In this document: positions 48,701 through 60,791 of the stretch, in pieces
Layout: every line of letters starts with the position of its first letter
Numbering within the stretch: the first letter of the stretch is position 1
Assembly (NCBI GenBank): GCA_016165875.1
Contig: JABBOT010000029.1
Span: forward strand, 806,001-870,000
Direction of reading: 5' to 3'
Length of the DNA: 64,000 nt
Source: Acanthopleura granulata
Taxonomy: Eukaryota; Mollusca; Polyplacophora; Chitonida; Chitonidae
Notes under the pieces: generated by a model
Seen by the model: the letters and a program-made list of their open reading frames with translations, nothing else
The model's database searches: none
Told to the model about the DNA's origin: nothing
Position numbers and translations under genes: made by a program

Positions 48701-51700
48701 GTTCTTAATACTGGTTTGGGATGTCATTTCACAGGTCACTATGTCTGGTGTAGCCCATAACAAGTCGCATCTTAAAGTAACCTGTAATTACACTGGACAT
48801 TACCATTTTAATTACTGGTAACAATCGATGCTACAAATAAAACTGTAACACACACTTTTTATGAACTTCACAGATAGTTACTAATAGGCTCCCAATACCG
48901 ATCAGCTGCTTCCATAATTTTGAGATTTTATATGGTAAAAATACAATGGCTTGTTACATCACACATTTCTTTGTCCAAACCCAAAACTTAAAGCCTCTCT
49001 ACAATAATAGAGGCTGCCAGATGCAAATACATAATCATGAGCTTCTGAATGGTCACAGTTTAACATTATAAGCTGTCTCGTTAATCATACTGCAATACGA
49101 TCCAAGCAATCACTTAACACATAAATGAAACACTCTGGAACACAAACAAAACCATTTGGGACGATAACATTTAATCTCTAACATAAAACTAAAAATTCTA
49201 AAGTGTGACACAACCCACACAGGTGAAATTCACGATATCCACTTTGTTTGCCACGGTACATTCTCCCGATCATGCAATAGATGCGCATGATAGTGATTAC
49301 AACTTTGTCTTATCTGTAGAGTCAACAAAAAACTGTCACTCTTTCTTCTTTTTACCAGCAACCATGTGTAGTATCATAGACAGCTTTCTCTTGTCAACCT
49401 TCTTCTGGTCTTTCCGGGCCTTTTTATTCAAGCATGGCCTTAGCAACCTTAATCTCCGTAATATCACCCTTCTTCAAAGCCTCCCTCAATTTTTGGTTTC
49501 CCTGGTTTAGCAGGCTACTGCACACACCCAGTGATACATGGTGCAATGATTCCTTCTCAGCAAGTGATTTCTGTGTTTTTCAGTTGTGTACTACTGCGGA
49601 GACGTTCTTCTTCCTTTTGTTTAGCAATCCTGGCAGCCTCCTGTCTTTCTGCTCTATCTTGTCATTGCTCATCTCTTTTTTTTTGTTCTTCCTATCTTTC
49701 TTTGCGTTCTTCCTCCAGTCTCTGCCTATAATGCATGTTTGCCATATGTCCGCGGGAAAGGAAATCTTTGGTAAATGGAACATGCTCTGGTCGGTTGCCA
49801 TACCGTTTCATGCCATTAGTTGTTGTCCAAAGGCCGTTAATTGAAGCCTCACTTAGGCTTACCCTGTCTTTGGTAACACTTTTGTTACTTATTGAAAATG
49901 CCCTTTCCACATCACTCAAAACCTCGTCTTAGTTCTCTGGATTGGCTTTGTACTGATCTGACAGATCAATTGGAAAACGATTTTGAAGCTGCAAACATCT
50001 GGCATGTTTCAGGATTTTGTTGGAGAGAGGAAGCTTCTTTTGAATATGCCTGGTAGAATATTTGGATTCCAAGCAGTATTTTCTCCCTCTCAGATACCTG
50101 CAACTTACCAAGGCCTTTACGACATTCTTCTCCAACTCCAATAGCCAATCTTTGGCTGGTCGTTGACAGTTGAGACATTAAGTTGCTGAATATTTTGGGC
50201 TGCGTGAACAGTAGATTCCTTCCTCACTCGCCTAACTAACGTGTTAAATAGATCACGAAGCTTATCATGGAGAATATGAATGAGTGGTTTCTCAGATTGG
50301 AAGAAGGCCAGGAACTCGGCAAATGCAGATGAGAGAAGCTTGAGAAAGTTGAAATGGGCTATGATTTCTGGTCTCTGAAGTTTCACGTTGATCCTTTTAT
50401 ACCTGGGTTTTAATTTGGCAGAAAAACTAGAAAGTACTCCATAAGGGATTTCCAGATCCCCAGAATACGTTTTACAGCAGGCCCGGAGACAACCATGGAC
50501 ATTCAACATGTTTCAAAGACATCTTTGTCGCTATCCCAATCTTGCTTTGAACATCTTGTACATCAGAAGACTTGCAGATCCCTTGAATCAGTAAAAAATA
50601 TCAACAACAATTTCTGGAATATTTGAGCAATATTCTCCCAAGCCCTTACCAAAAGAATTGTGTACTATGTGGAGAGTACATGTTCTGACATTCAGAAGTC
50701 CTGGGGCCCCCACATCAGTTATGGCTTTGTAAACTATCCGCCAGATAGTGATGCTGACATTAGGTCCATCACTGCCTAACATCAACAAATTCTTCAGCTG
50801 CAAGCCAGCCTCATCGACGGCAGGCGTAATCATCTTCGACAGATCTTCACCTGTTGCATGGCCCATCAGGTGCACAACAATCGGATCTTGATCTTCAGAC
50901 CAATACCGTACCTTAATTTCAAGCTGCTTCAAATTTTGGGCATTTGTCGTCTAGTCATGAGAAAGACTGAATCTTGCATCAGACTTCTTCATATCATTAT
51001 TGTTCACCCTTTGGAAGTAAGGCCCAGTTTCATCACTAATCAGATATGAAATTTTTCATGAGCTCATTGAAAAAACATCTGGTATGGCTCCAGGAAACAT
51101 GGCCTGGTCATCTATTGAATAGATAAGACACCACACAGCTTCAATATGCAAAATAAGTCCTTTATCCACTCCAACCCACCCAACCTTCATAGGTTGCATA
51201 TTTTGGTTATTAAGTGAATTGAATGCAACAGCAAAACAATGTCAATAGTTACACAAATCTAACAAAAATCTGAAAATCTGTAATCTGATCAATAATAAAC
51301 TTTAACATAACCAGGAAAGCAAAACCATAACGAGCGACAAAAATATAATAATCTATCACAAAGCGCCTTTCATATTTCAGGCTTTATGAGTAAGTTCTAT
51401 TGAAAATTACAATTTAGCTGAATGTTAAGAAACGATGAAACATGCATTTATTCTACAATTATTTTCTATTTAGATGTTTCGACTTCCTTGATGTATAAAT
51501 AAAATAACTTTGATTGTGAGAATATCATTTTAGCTGAATGTAAAGAAATGATAAATCATCTCTGTGAGTTCAAGACCAGCTCATGCTGGCTTCCTCTCCG
51601 GCCGTACGTGGAAGGTCTGTCAGCAACCTGCGGATGCTCGTGGGTTTCCCCCTGGCTCTGCCCGGTTTCCACCCACCATAATGCTGTATAAGTGAAATAT

Positions 51701-52984
51701 TCTTGAGTACGGCGTAAAACACAAATCACATAAATAAATAAATAAATCCTTTCTTCTGAAAGAGAAAATCAAAATAAACATAAAAGACCACATCTGCAAA
51801 TAAGCTGACACGCTTTTTCATCTGATGTTGGCTATGTTTATATGTTTTCTTCTCCTTATGCAAAATGATGCTACTTGAGAAGAAATACATTTAATATAAA
51901 CAAAACTTACCATGTGATTTAGGTAACCCCCGCCGTAAGAAATCACCACCAAATACAAGCATGCCCCCCCAAGCCAGAAGGAGTAAGCCAACAAAACCAT
52001 TGGGTCAGCCATTATTCGGGGACTGGTTACCATATTGTATAACAACAACATTGCGTCACAAGTGGCAAACAATATACCAGCGGCGTTGAAGGCACTCAAT
52101 ACGTCATCTGCAGTCTCCACCATCTGGCAGATATCTTCATGACGTCGTCTGAACCATTCTAATTCCTCGATGTTCCCCTCCGGGGAGATTGCCTTCTTCA
52201 GGTCGTCGTGGAATGTTTCAAACTCTTTGTAAATGACGCCTGACATCATGATAAACAAAGACAATGTGAACACCCAAGATGCGGACATAGATACGTTAAC
52301 GATGGTGGCTATCGCTTTCATGGGCAGGACAAAGAAATGATACGATGGCACCGGTGCGATGACAAAATCCAGATGGTTGGTACTTAAAAGAAAGTAAACG
52401 GTATACGCATTATTTAGAAACATTGCAATCCAGCCAAGTACCAAAACTATGATAAGCTTTCTTTTCACTCTCTGATCGTAGTTTGTGCCGTTGAGGCTTG
52501 TGTCGTGTGGAGAAATTCCGCGATTTGTCCTGAGGAGCCTTGACCATTTGAGAAGAAACTCAACAAAGCGATTCTCGTTGTTACAGGCCTTGTACGTGAC
52601 AACGGCATTCACACAGTTGTGCAGATACCAGAGATGCACAACAACCTTGAAAAACGACTCCGCTCCGAAGTGCTCATCTCTGTACGCGAAGAAAAGCAGA
52701 ATAAAACGGGCTGTGAAGAGGAGAAGAACTAATAAAGAGTATCCCCTAGTGACTCGGTACCACTTGCTCCTTTTACAGTTGAAGAATAAATGTCCAAAGA
52801 GACTCATAGAAATCACAAGAGGCTTGACAAGCTGGAACGGTTTCTCCTTCAGACAGGTGTCCATCCTACTTGATAGTTGCTGACTATTTTCACTGTCTTG
52901 GTTCGGGAAAGGTTTCGTTATAGTAGGCGTCGCCATAACAGGTAAAATCCGTGGCATTTCAGATTCCCAGATGTGCGAATTCAA
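45741..52984 (-). CDS. Receptor D: gustatory-receptor-like 7TM chemoreceptor with a 4.6-kb first intron
   Basis: Exons: 51911-52984 (358 codons), 47256-47324, 46691-46780, 45741-45839. The architecture, phase-0 joins and 443-residue length are the same as receptor C. Exon 1 carries the ELEWFRRRHEDICQMVETAD loop, and the last exon carries TYFIVLIQF. Against C, changes are I26F, ten substitutions between residues 180 and 200 (for example F180V, A183L, S184G, S189F, I192N, N195T) and S307A/I308T. I found no other exonic amino-acid difference. Intron 1 is enlarged by a dead hAT-like transposon and a SINE fragment. The same two decayed TM7 exon copies precede exon 4. The long intron means exon 1 and exons 2-4 could easily be annotated as separate genes, but the shared offset with C argues for one gene. 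Confidence 0.8.
45841..46005 (-). pseudogene. Two extra decayed copies of the TM7 exon in front of receptor D exon 4
   Basis: Starts at 46005 and 45922, the +6550 counterparts of those in receptor C. They have the same early TAA in the outer copy and the same lost AG in the inner one, so the triplication predates the C/D duplication or was spread by conversion. Confidence 0.8.
46975..47102 (+). repeat. SINE-A 3' fragment in intron 2 of receptor D
   Basis: Virtually identical to 40425-40552, consistent with duplication of a pre-existing insertion. Confidence 0.75.
49336..51110 (-). pseudogene. hAT-like transposase pseudogene inside receptor D intron 1
   Basis: Reading from 51110: AMFPGAIPDVF, then SDARFSLSHD followed by an in-frame TAG (about 50952), TTNAQNLKQLEIKVRYW, MGHATGEDLSK, LLMLGSDGPNVSITIWRIVY, TLHIVHNSFGKGL, AEFLAFFQSEKPLIHILHDK, and near the end SDVERAFSISNKSVT, SLSEASINGL and EALKKGDITEIKVAKAM with a lysine-rich tail. 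The LGSDGPNV and HIVHNSFGKG blocks and the VERAFS C-terminal dimerisation-type motif are typical of hAT-like transposases in animals. Further breaks are a TAA before DEVLSDVERA and frameshifts between blocks. N-terminal BED finger and terminal inverted repeats were not found. It is absent from receptor C, so insertion probably followed the duplication. Confidence 0.75.
51555..51747 (+). repeat. SINE-A fragment lacking the head
   Basis: GAGTTCAAGACCAGCTCATG, CTTCCTCTCCGGCCGTACGT, CAGCAACCTGCGGATGCTCG and CTTGAGTACGGCGTAAAACA with an AAATA tail. It sits between the hAT-like pseudogene and the MITE arm. Confidence 0.8.
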
Positions 52985-53910
52985 ATATCTGCTACACCTG
53001 CCTTTTTCTAAGAGTAGTGGTCAACTGGATCTAATGACCGATTGGCGAATCGTAAAAACACACCACGACACTTAACTGACTGGAGCTCCTTGGAGTAGTC
53101 AAATCCGTCCTTGTTAACCTCATGTCATATTTTCAGCGTGTAATGGACTTGTTGAACATAAAAATCAGATCGCGTATCCTCAATGGTTTTGTTTAAAGGT
53201 TATCGATTCGGTCATAGTGTTTAAGCAGTAGATTTACAAAGAACTGCGGACGACTAGATGTTTACCAACGCTCTCTCGTTTCTATACACTCTCGGTAATA
53301 AACGACACGATTTCAATTCCCAGGTAGCAATTAATCAGCAGTCTATGAAACGTTTCCCAGAGCAATTAGTTATATAACAGTCAGTGGACACCTATCAGGG
53401 AGCTCTGGAAGTATCCAACATATCAGTAACCAGACCCCAGGGACAACTGACTCGAACATATTCATATTCTCACCGATAAGTTTATCTCTGTATGGATCAT
53501 ACAGAACACAGTTTTATCGCAAGGCTGGTTACTAATTACGATAGAGTCGATGCATTAATGGATCTCTGTACTCAGAAATGCAAACAAAATGATTCTGTAT
53601 CGTTAAAATGTTATGGGAAACAAAACATATGATCTTATTTTTGGCCTCAAACAATTTAATAATGAAATCTATCAGTTATATGAGGCGACAGTAGAAATCC
53701 CATCGCACCACGTAAAGTGCACAACCGGCTTCGGTTAAGGCATTAAGTCCAAATATTTCTGTCAAAATTTTCTATGCTGACCAGTCAGAACCCCCTATTT
53801 CGGTGATAGGGTCCGCCCACGCATGGTACAAACCTGTATAAAAAAGCTGATTTTTTTAGCGTCTGGAGATGACATTGGAATCTGCATGAGGTCTGCACAC
53901 AGCTCTTCAA

Positions 53911-56309
53911 AAACATCACTGGAAATAGCTGTTTTGATAAAATAAGAAACTTCCTCGTTTAAAGAACGGTGAAGTGTACTCCAGGTTAAGTTTTAATAAA
54001 AATCGATATTTGGTGGCAACGAGGAGATCGGGTTTCCGGTGTCAGAAATCTGGGAATCTTTTACCTGTCAAATATCCTGACTCTGTGCTGTCGCAAAACA
54101 AAATCCCGCTCCCCATCGTATCTTAAACATGGAACCTACCTTAGAATTGTCCGAACAGAGGACAATATTACAATAAAAGCGTAACTGAAATGTTTTTATA
54201 CCTTTTTGGGCTTTGTAGCAGGATTGTGTGTATAATACAAATATGGGCCTTCGCAATTTTAAAGTTTTGGTGTGTCTCTCCGACATCTGGAAACTGTGGA
54301 CTACGTCTACTTTCAGGTTATATCTTTCGTTAAAATTATTTGTATTTTAACAGATTGTGATGATAATTTTATTGGTGAAAATGGCCTTGGGGAATTTGAC
54401 TTGTGGTATTGTTTTAGTTGCTGATGACCTGAACTACGATTTGGATACTTCGCTAAGTATGTAGACGATATACCAGAATATAAACTGAACTGTGATAAGT
54501 GTGAGACTTTCTGTGACAAAGTTTGCAAATGGGGCTCTTTGTGTATCTTTGAGACTTGTATCGACTACTGGTAATTTTTTCCTCTTCATAATAAATTATC
54601 ATCATCTGATTTGCTAGAAATGTGATGTTGAACATTCATTCCATATGGGAAAAGTGAGTAGTTCGATGATAGCCCCTGTACCATTGCATAACAGAAAAAA
54701 ATTGTTCAACACATAGCAGCATTTGATTATTACAAGATGTGTTTAATTGCGGGTAATTCGTTATTATTTGATCACGGTGCAAAATTTACTGTAAGGTGAC
54801 ACGCATGTGCAATTTATCAGGCCTCGCTCGGCACAGTAAATATGCAGCAGAATTAATGTTATTCAATGGTGTCGCTCTCAGTGGTGCCAAAATACTTGCA
54901 CAGAAGACAAGCAATTTAGTACAATGGATGAAAAAAAGTCCATTACTTGTGGCTACAATTAAACAGAGAAAAATATTATCTAATAAAGAAGTGCCCTCTA
55001 AACCCCGTTTCTATGGTGATAGGACGCTAATACCTGCATTCCAGTTGATTTAGTTGGGGAAAATGGTGGTCAACCCCTGATGACATTTGGATATGTTGTT
55101 GGCCAGGTATGTGTCATTTGGGTCAACAAATATTAGGGAATGCAGTTTTCGGTGGTTGTTCTTTGTGAAGTTACTACCTAAATAGTAAGAGTATTTTATA
55201 GTGGTTTTATACTTAGTATGTGCTACGGATAGTAGATCGTGTACAATAGCAACACTGCAAACATAGCCGAGTGCACCTATCTGCGTTCTACATCTTGGGT
55301 AGCAGGTAGCAAATAGCAGTCACTCTGTCTGATATTTGTGAGAAATTCATCGATAGATCTCAATTTATTACGCTGGCAGTAAATTATAATTCTCGGTGCA
55401 TTTGTCAAATTAATAATTTTACTTAATATTATAACAGACCATCAAGGTACTTTAGCTGAATGCCGGGATCGGGAGCAGAAGTTATACACTGTAGTACATG
55501 TAGTTTTCTCGATTGTAATTTGGGGAGTTTGGGCCGACTTTTCTATAACCACAGTTCAGATGAGAGTTACAAGTCAATAAGAGACACTTACCAGCTGGCA
55601 CATGCTGCTTGCATATGTACACGAAGTGAAGATCTCAAGTGTTGAGTGATAATTCATAGGTATTTAATAATTAATCTGTCGATCACTTACAACATAAAAT
55701 GTTGCCGATGCTTGTTCCTCCGCATGTTGGTGGTCTGCATGTTGTATACCGTTACACAAAAATCTCCCTTCCGTCCTTTTCACACCCACAATTGTCATTG
55801 CAAAACAATATCTGTTTTACTAACTGGAGTATAAATTTTGGCTGCAAGTTTTGCTGATCGGTCGCCTGTGTATCAGACCCCACCTCACCTTTACAATACC
55901 AGCAGATCTACCTGTACATACATGCATAACTTGCCGGTTATTGACTTCATGAAGTGCACGTACAGAGCTGCAAAGTTTCGTTTTTGCACAGGTACACCCT
56001 GTCTAAGTCATCTATAAACACTGTAAAATCCTATTTGTATAAGTAATTCCCATAAAATGAACTGTCACAGGTGTCAATGTTTCCCGAGGCCGCAAATTAC
56101 CTGTCAACAAGCTATGGGACGTACGTAGACCTTGGATTTACAGATGTCTTAATGGAAATCCTGCACGCCATTTTAATATTGTTTGTGAGGATTTGGCGGT
56201 AATTTTAAGAGTATGTCCGTGGGAAAGTCCAGAAATTGGGGGCATGTATACGCCTTTCCCGTGTTTTGAAGAGTATTGTAACATACATTATTAGTTGTAG
56301 CCTATGTAA
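53911..56309. other. Intergenic, nothing recognised
   Basis: The open frames at 54796-55053 and 55460-55645 have no recognised motif, splice context or homologue in the window. No repeat was identified. Confidence 0.4.
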
Positions 56310-56319
56310 CCAGTTCAAT

Positions 56320-56507
56320 CAAGTTGAAGCCTAGCTCATGCTGTCTTTCTCTCCGGGCGTACGTGGGAAGGTCTGCCAGCAACCTGCGGATGGTCGTTGG
56401 TTTCCCCGGGGCTCTGCCCGGTTTCTTCCTACAATAATGCTGTCGTATAAGTGAAATATTCTGGAGTACGGCTTCAAACACCAATCAAATAAATAAATAA
56501 ATAAATC
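56320..56507 (+). repeat. SINE-A fragment lacking the head
   Basis: CAAGTTGAAGCCTAGCTCAT, CGTACGTGGGAAGGTCTGCC, GCAACCTGCGGATGGTCG and CACCAATCAAATAAATAAAT. It is truncated upstream of box B. Confidence 0.8.
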
Positions 56508-56724
56508 AAGTTCAACGAACACCTGGGCGAAGAGCCATCCCTTACCATGTTGATATAAACCCTGGGCTCTCCTGAGATTGTACTGAATTTGCAACTTTGT
56601 TGTGGTTATTGAAGGCCCCCACACCAAGTTCCCAAAGCCACCCCCCCCCCTCAAACTCCCCAACACATGTAACGCTTCTTGTAGCACAGCCACCTGGTGG
56701 CCTACGTACGTTACTGTAGGGCCC

Positions 56725-57045
56725 AGGGACCCGTTTTACAAAGCTGGAATAGCTTACGTCAGACGTAGACGTTTACGTTCGCTTTAGTAGCGGCTTCCGT
56801 CAGCTCCTAGTAGCGTCTTACTAAAGTTGTCGCAATGCTTAAAGTGTATCTACGAAACACCAGAAACGCCGTCGTATTTAGTAGCGGAATTTACGTCTGC
56901 CCGAGGTTGGGTGTAAATTTGCACCAAACTTTACATCAAGTCGCAGCTACTCCAGCTTTGTAAGACAGCCAGTCTTTCCAGCGACACACGTCCGACAGGC
57001 TTACACCTAGTGGTAACCTCACTCCAGCTTTGTAAGACGGGCTGC
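56725..57045. mobile_element. Possible MITE with short inverted ends
   Basis: CCCGTTTTACAAAGCTGG near 56729 is inverted as CCAGCTTTGTAAGACGGG near 57023, with a third internal copy (CCAGCTTTGTAAGACAGC near 56950). The interior repeats GTAGCG and TTTACGTC words. No coding capacity. Confidence 0.5.
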
Positions 57046-59197
57046 AGCACTGATCTCATCGAAGTTCACGGTGAAAATATCACTACAAATAACAGCTCTT
57101 ACATTTGGTATGAGCAGATTCCTTGAGTCAACCACTTTGTGAAAACAGCAAAGCCGGCGCCGGTAAACCATCTTTCAGCAGTAATCCAACCGGTTATACT
57201 CTTGAACCTTCCTTTTTGAGCCCACGTCCGACATGTCTTGCATTCAAACTTCTCACAGGCGATGGGCCGCGAAAGTTTTATCCCACCCTAAACCTGCTCA
57301 TACGCTGTACAGAGAAAAGTATGTATGCACATTTACTGTTCCCTGGCCCAGGCAATTTAATGAGAAATTACACCAAATCTTTCTGCTGTTACTGTTAACC
57401 CACTTATAATTTTGTGTTCTATGGAATTGCTTTTATTATTTACTCGATTACAAGAATTCGAAAATTATATTAAAAGCCTTTCACTGATAAGTACCGTGAT
57501 TGTTAGACACGAAATCGCCACAGTTGCTTACAATTTAAGTTTTAAAATTACAAATACATGTACAGGTGACATCAGACGTTATTACTTCGCAGACTGATAA
57601 ATTCTTCTAAAGCCATTGCTTTGACCAAAGCGCAGGTTGTATAGTACATGTATAACTGTTTCGCGGGACCTCGAAAATAATCTAGTTCGCCTTGCATTCA
57701 CCATGATGAGCCACTCGTAATTTTTTAAATATTGCCACCGATGGTATATGCTCAGGCCCAGTTTTAGTGAGAAGTGTCCATTGCTGCCGTGAACTCCGCG
57801 AAATAAAGTTACATGGTGGATTTCGTGAAGGGGTCAGTGAGCTCAGTAGTGTTTGACAGAAGATAGCACGGAAATGAATTCTATTTACCTCGATTTTCCC
57901 GACTACAACGCTTCATGCACGGTAGGAATTTGGAGGAATTTCATGAAAGAGTGAATTTAACTCGGATGACTGTGCAGTCGGCCTGATCGTTCATAAGTTC
58001 AATCCTGACACGTAACCCGGTGGCACAAGTCAAGGCTTAGGACAAAAACCATGTCTACTATAGCCCTGTGTGTGGGCATAGCTTATACCCATACCACCCG
58101 TCATGCAATCTGTTGGAAAGTGTTCAGCGGTGTGAAAACAATTAGTCTCTCCCCCCCCCCCCCGCGGCACGGTCTTTTAACTTCGGAAAGCTCCAGGTCA
58201 TGTTGTTGAATTGTGATGTCATATAGTCAACTAAACCCGCCCCCTCCTTGCCAAAAGGTCGCGGAATTACCGCAGCATATGTGTTCACAAAACGATTACT
58301 GGTAGGCGTAATGTTCAGGACTATAAGCCATGTTGCGAATGGTTTACTGGTGACGGCATACACTTGCCCCCCCAAAAAAACACAATAATATTTGAAAACC
58401 GCTAACTAGTAAAACTGAACATACTTGCAAATGCCGGTAATATTTTTGAAAACCATCGGACTGTATAAGGTATAAGACTATTTTATCGACAAACAAAATA
58501 ATGGTACTGAAGTGAGGGACGATAATTGTCTTGAGCATGAACATTCTATGGCCGGATCTTGATAGGAAATACAATGTGCAAGATTACAGCGCAGGAAGTA
58601 ACATTTAGATCAGCGACAACAGTGTGATAGTTGACAAGCGGTCACATGCTACCCGTGAAATCCAGCCTCTTATCAATCTGCCTCGGTTAAGACCTTATTC
58701 TCACTATTCATGTCAGTATTGAAGACGTAACAACTTACACTCCCCACGATGGCTTAAGCAGAATTAGGTAAGGAAAAATTACTGTGATATTCAGTGCATT
58801 TTATTAGACTAGTCTAGAATGATGCAAATGCTGTGTTGTCATCATATTTAACACATGTATACACAATAACATGATAAGTATTGTGAAATCGTACGTGGGG
58901 CTTGCAAATGAAATTCTATGCTAAAGACAACGTAAAAGACAAGATCAGACAAATGATGATAGGAGACTGCTTTTACTACGGTTGTACTTCCTGAGTTTGA
59001 TACATTCATTGGTTTAGGTATATACAAGGGTGCAATCTTTGCAGAGTTGTAGCACGTCACTTGAGAACCGTGAACTTCCATCTGTCTACATCAGCGAGAT
59101 CCACTACATTGCGTGACGTCATCAGCTTTCGACGGTATCGTTCTCTAGGTTCATATTCATATAGCACATCTTTAAAACGGGGATTTGGAGAAGTGGA
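57046..59197. other. Intergenic, mostly unassigned
   Basis: No recognisable gene. A C-rich run lies at 58147-58163. A box-B-like AAGTTCAATCCTGAC near 57995 may be a SINE relic. Around 58750-58850 the sequence resembles 37390-37450 (CTTAAGCAGAATT.GG), suggesting a duplicated receptor 3' flank. Confidence 0.4.
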
Positions 59198-59530
59198 CCC
59201 GCCCGGATAGCGCAGTTGGTTGGGCGTCCTCTACGGGGAGATTTGGGTTCAAACCTGGGTCGGGTCATACCAAAGACTTTAAAAAATGGTACATTCTGCT
59301 TCCTCGCTAGGCGCTCGGCAATAAGAGGATAGAGGGTGGATTGGTCGGCACGGTGTCAGTATAATGTGACTGGGTGAGGGGGCTTGTTGGGTGTCTTCGG
59401 CAAGTCGTCTCGGTGAGGCAGCACCAGATAAAAGATACGGTGGAAATCCGTCCTGCACCAAGGAGACACCGCCTTCGTATAAGTGATATATTCTTGAGTA
59501 TGGCGTTAAACAATAAGCATTCATTCATTC
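59198..59530 (+). repeat. SINE-B copy, near full length
   Basis: Head GCCCGGATAGCGCAGTTGGT with box B GGGTTCAAACC, body GGTCATACCAAAGACTTTAA and GTCAGTATAATGTGACTGGG, 3' end CGTATAAGTGATATATTCTT and GAGTATGGCGTTAAACAATA with an ATTC tail. Its last part is shared with SINE-A. Confidence 0.8.
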
Positions 59531-60791
59531 GGAGAAGTGAAGCTAAGAAAGAGCCACATTTTTATAATAACATTACAATTTTTGAAAAACAACAATTTTT
59601 CAGTGTCTCATTTATGTATTTTCTTGGTGTTTGTCGTGGTACTTTTCACCTATTCTACTACGATGAGTGCCATTGAAATAGGAAGCCCTAGAGTGCAGAG
59701 TAAAGCAACAGCTTTTGGTAATGAACTGACTAACATTCATACGTGTGAAGAACAAGTATTTACTCTCGGAGAGAGTTCAAGGTGCTTGCCATATATCGAT
59801 TTACAGAGAACTTCATGCAAGACAACATGAAGTGACCTACACGCGCTGACGAGAGGTATGTGTTGATGAGAGGACCATTCTGCAGATATTTCCTTGTCCA
59901 GAAAACGCTAAAACGAACGCGGCTGAGGTACTGAGGGCGTTACAGTTTCCCCGAACATACCGCAGGTAAACGTTTGATGCCAACAGATCATATACCTGTA
60001 TATGATCGGGCAGTACATCGTAACACCGTTCACCAGTTTGTACTCAAATGCACCGAGTTATGGCGTCCAATACATATGACAACATTTTATGAGGAGGGTG
60101 ATCTTTGCCCTCAGACGACAATGTACTGGTATGACTGAAGCAAATGTGTCCATACACTATATTCAACCGCTGCGTGATGCTGATAGGGTAAGTGGCATTG
60201 TTCATTTTTGGTAGCAATGAAAACTGAAAGATAAATAACGTGTCTAGGGATTCTGTTTTGATACACTCTGCATTTGACTGTTTATAATAGTTGTTTTCTA
60301 CCTTTATAACGGAGGTGTAAGCTGCCGTTTCTCTGATGTGATTCTAATGGATTTCAGCGTATTTATGTAAATTACTGCAATGCAATGTGCAGATGGTTGT
60401 CGGTTGCACGAGCTCTGCCTGGTTTCCTCCCACCATAAAGCTGACCACCCTTGTATAAGTGAAATGTTCTTGAGTACGTACGACCAAAAACACTACTCAA
60501 AGACAGGAAATCGTGACACATTCAGCTTGATGCTACAGGAAAAACGTCTGTTTTTAAGGCAACCAAATTTAACCAATTTTGCACTGATTTTTTGTTTTTC
60601 CTCTCTATTTTACTCTCTCCTGTGGATGATTCAACCCACTGCAATTTTGAGCTACTCTTTCAGACTTCTCACAATGCAAGTTACAACGAATGCAAACGTT
60701 GGGACACACTTCTAAAAGTGGAGGCACCATACACATCAATGCCGAATTCCACTTGCAGTGATCTCTATGAATCTGAAGACCTTGAAGAGCG
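59531..60791. other. 3' flank of receptor E with a SINE-A fragment
   Basis: About 60388-60480 is a worn SINE-A piece (GATGGTTGTCGGTTGCACGA, GTTTCCTCCCACCATAAAGC, TATAAGTGAAATGTTCTTGA). A short palindrome GATCATATAC/GTATATGATC lies near 59985-60007. No gene was recognised. Confidence 0.45.

Larger units (their letters stand above)
44310..53910. repeat. Tandem segmental duplication, copy 2 (carries receptor D)
   Basis: It matches 37788-44308 but is about 3 kb longer, because intron 1 of its receptor gene has gained a hAT-like element and a SINE-A fragment (about 48076-51747) in place of the 41540-42170 region of copy 1. Confidence 0.9.

Noticed and set aside
49205..49844. Plus-strand frames of 101 and 136 codons
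   Set aside because: They are antisense to the lysine-rich C-terminal part of the hAT-like pseudogene, which gives serine- and phenylalanine-rich shadows.
54796..55053. 85-codon plus-strand frame
   Set aside because: No recognised motif, no supporting splice structure and no second copy. It could be chance.
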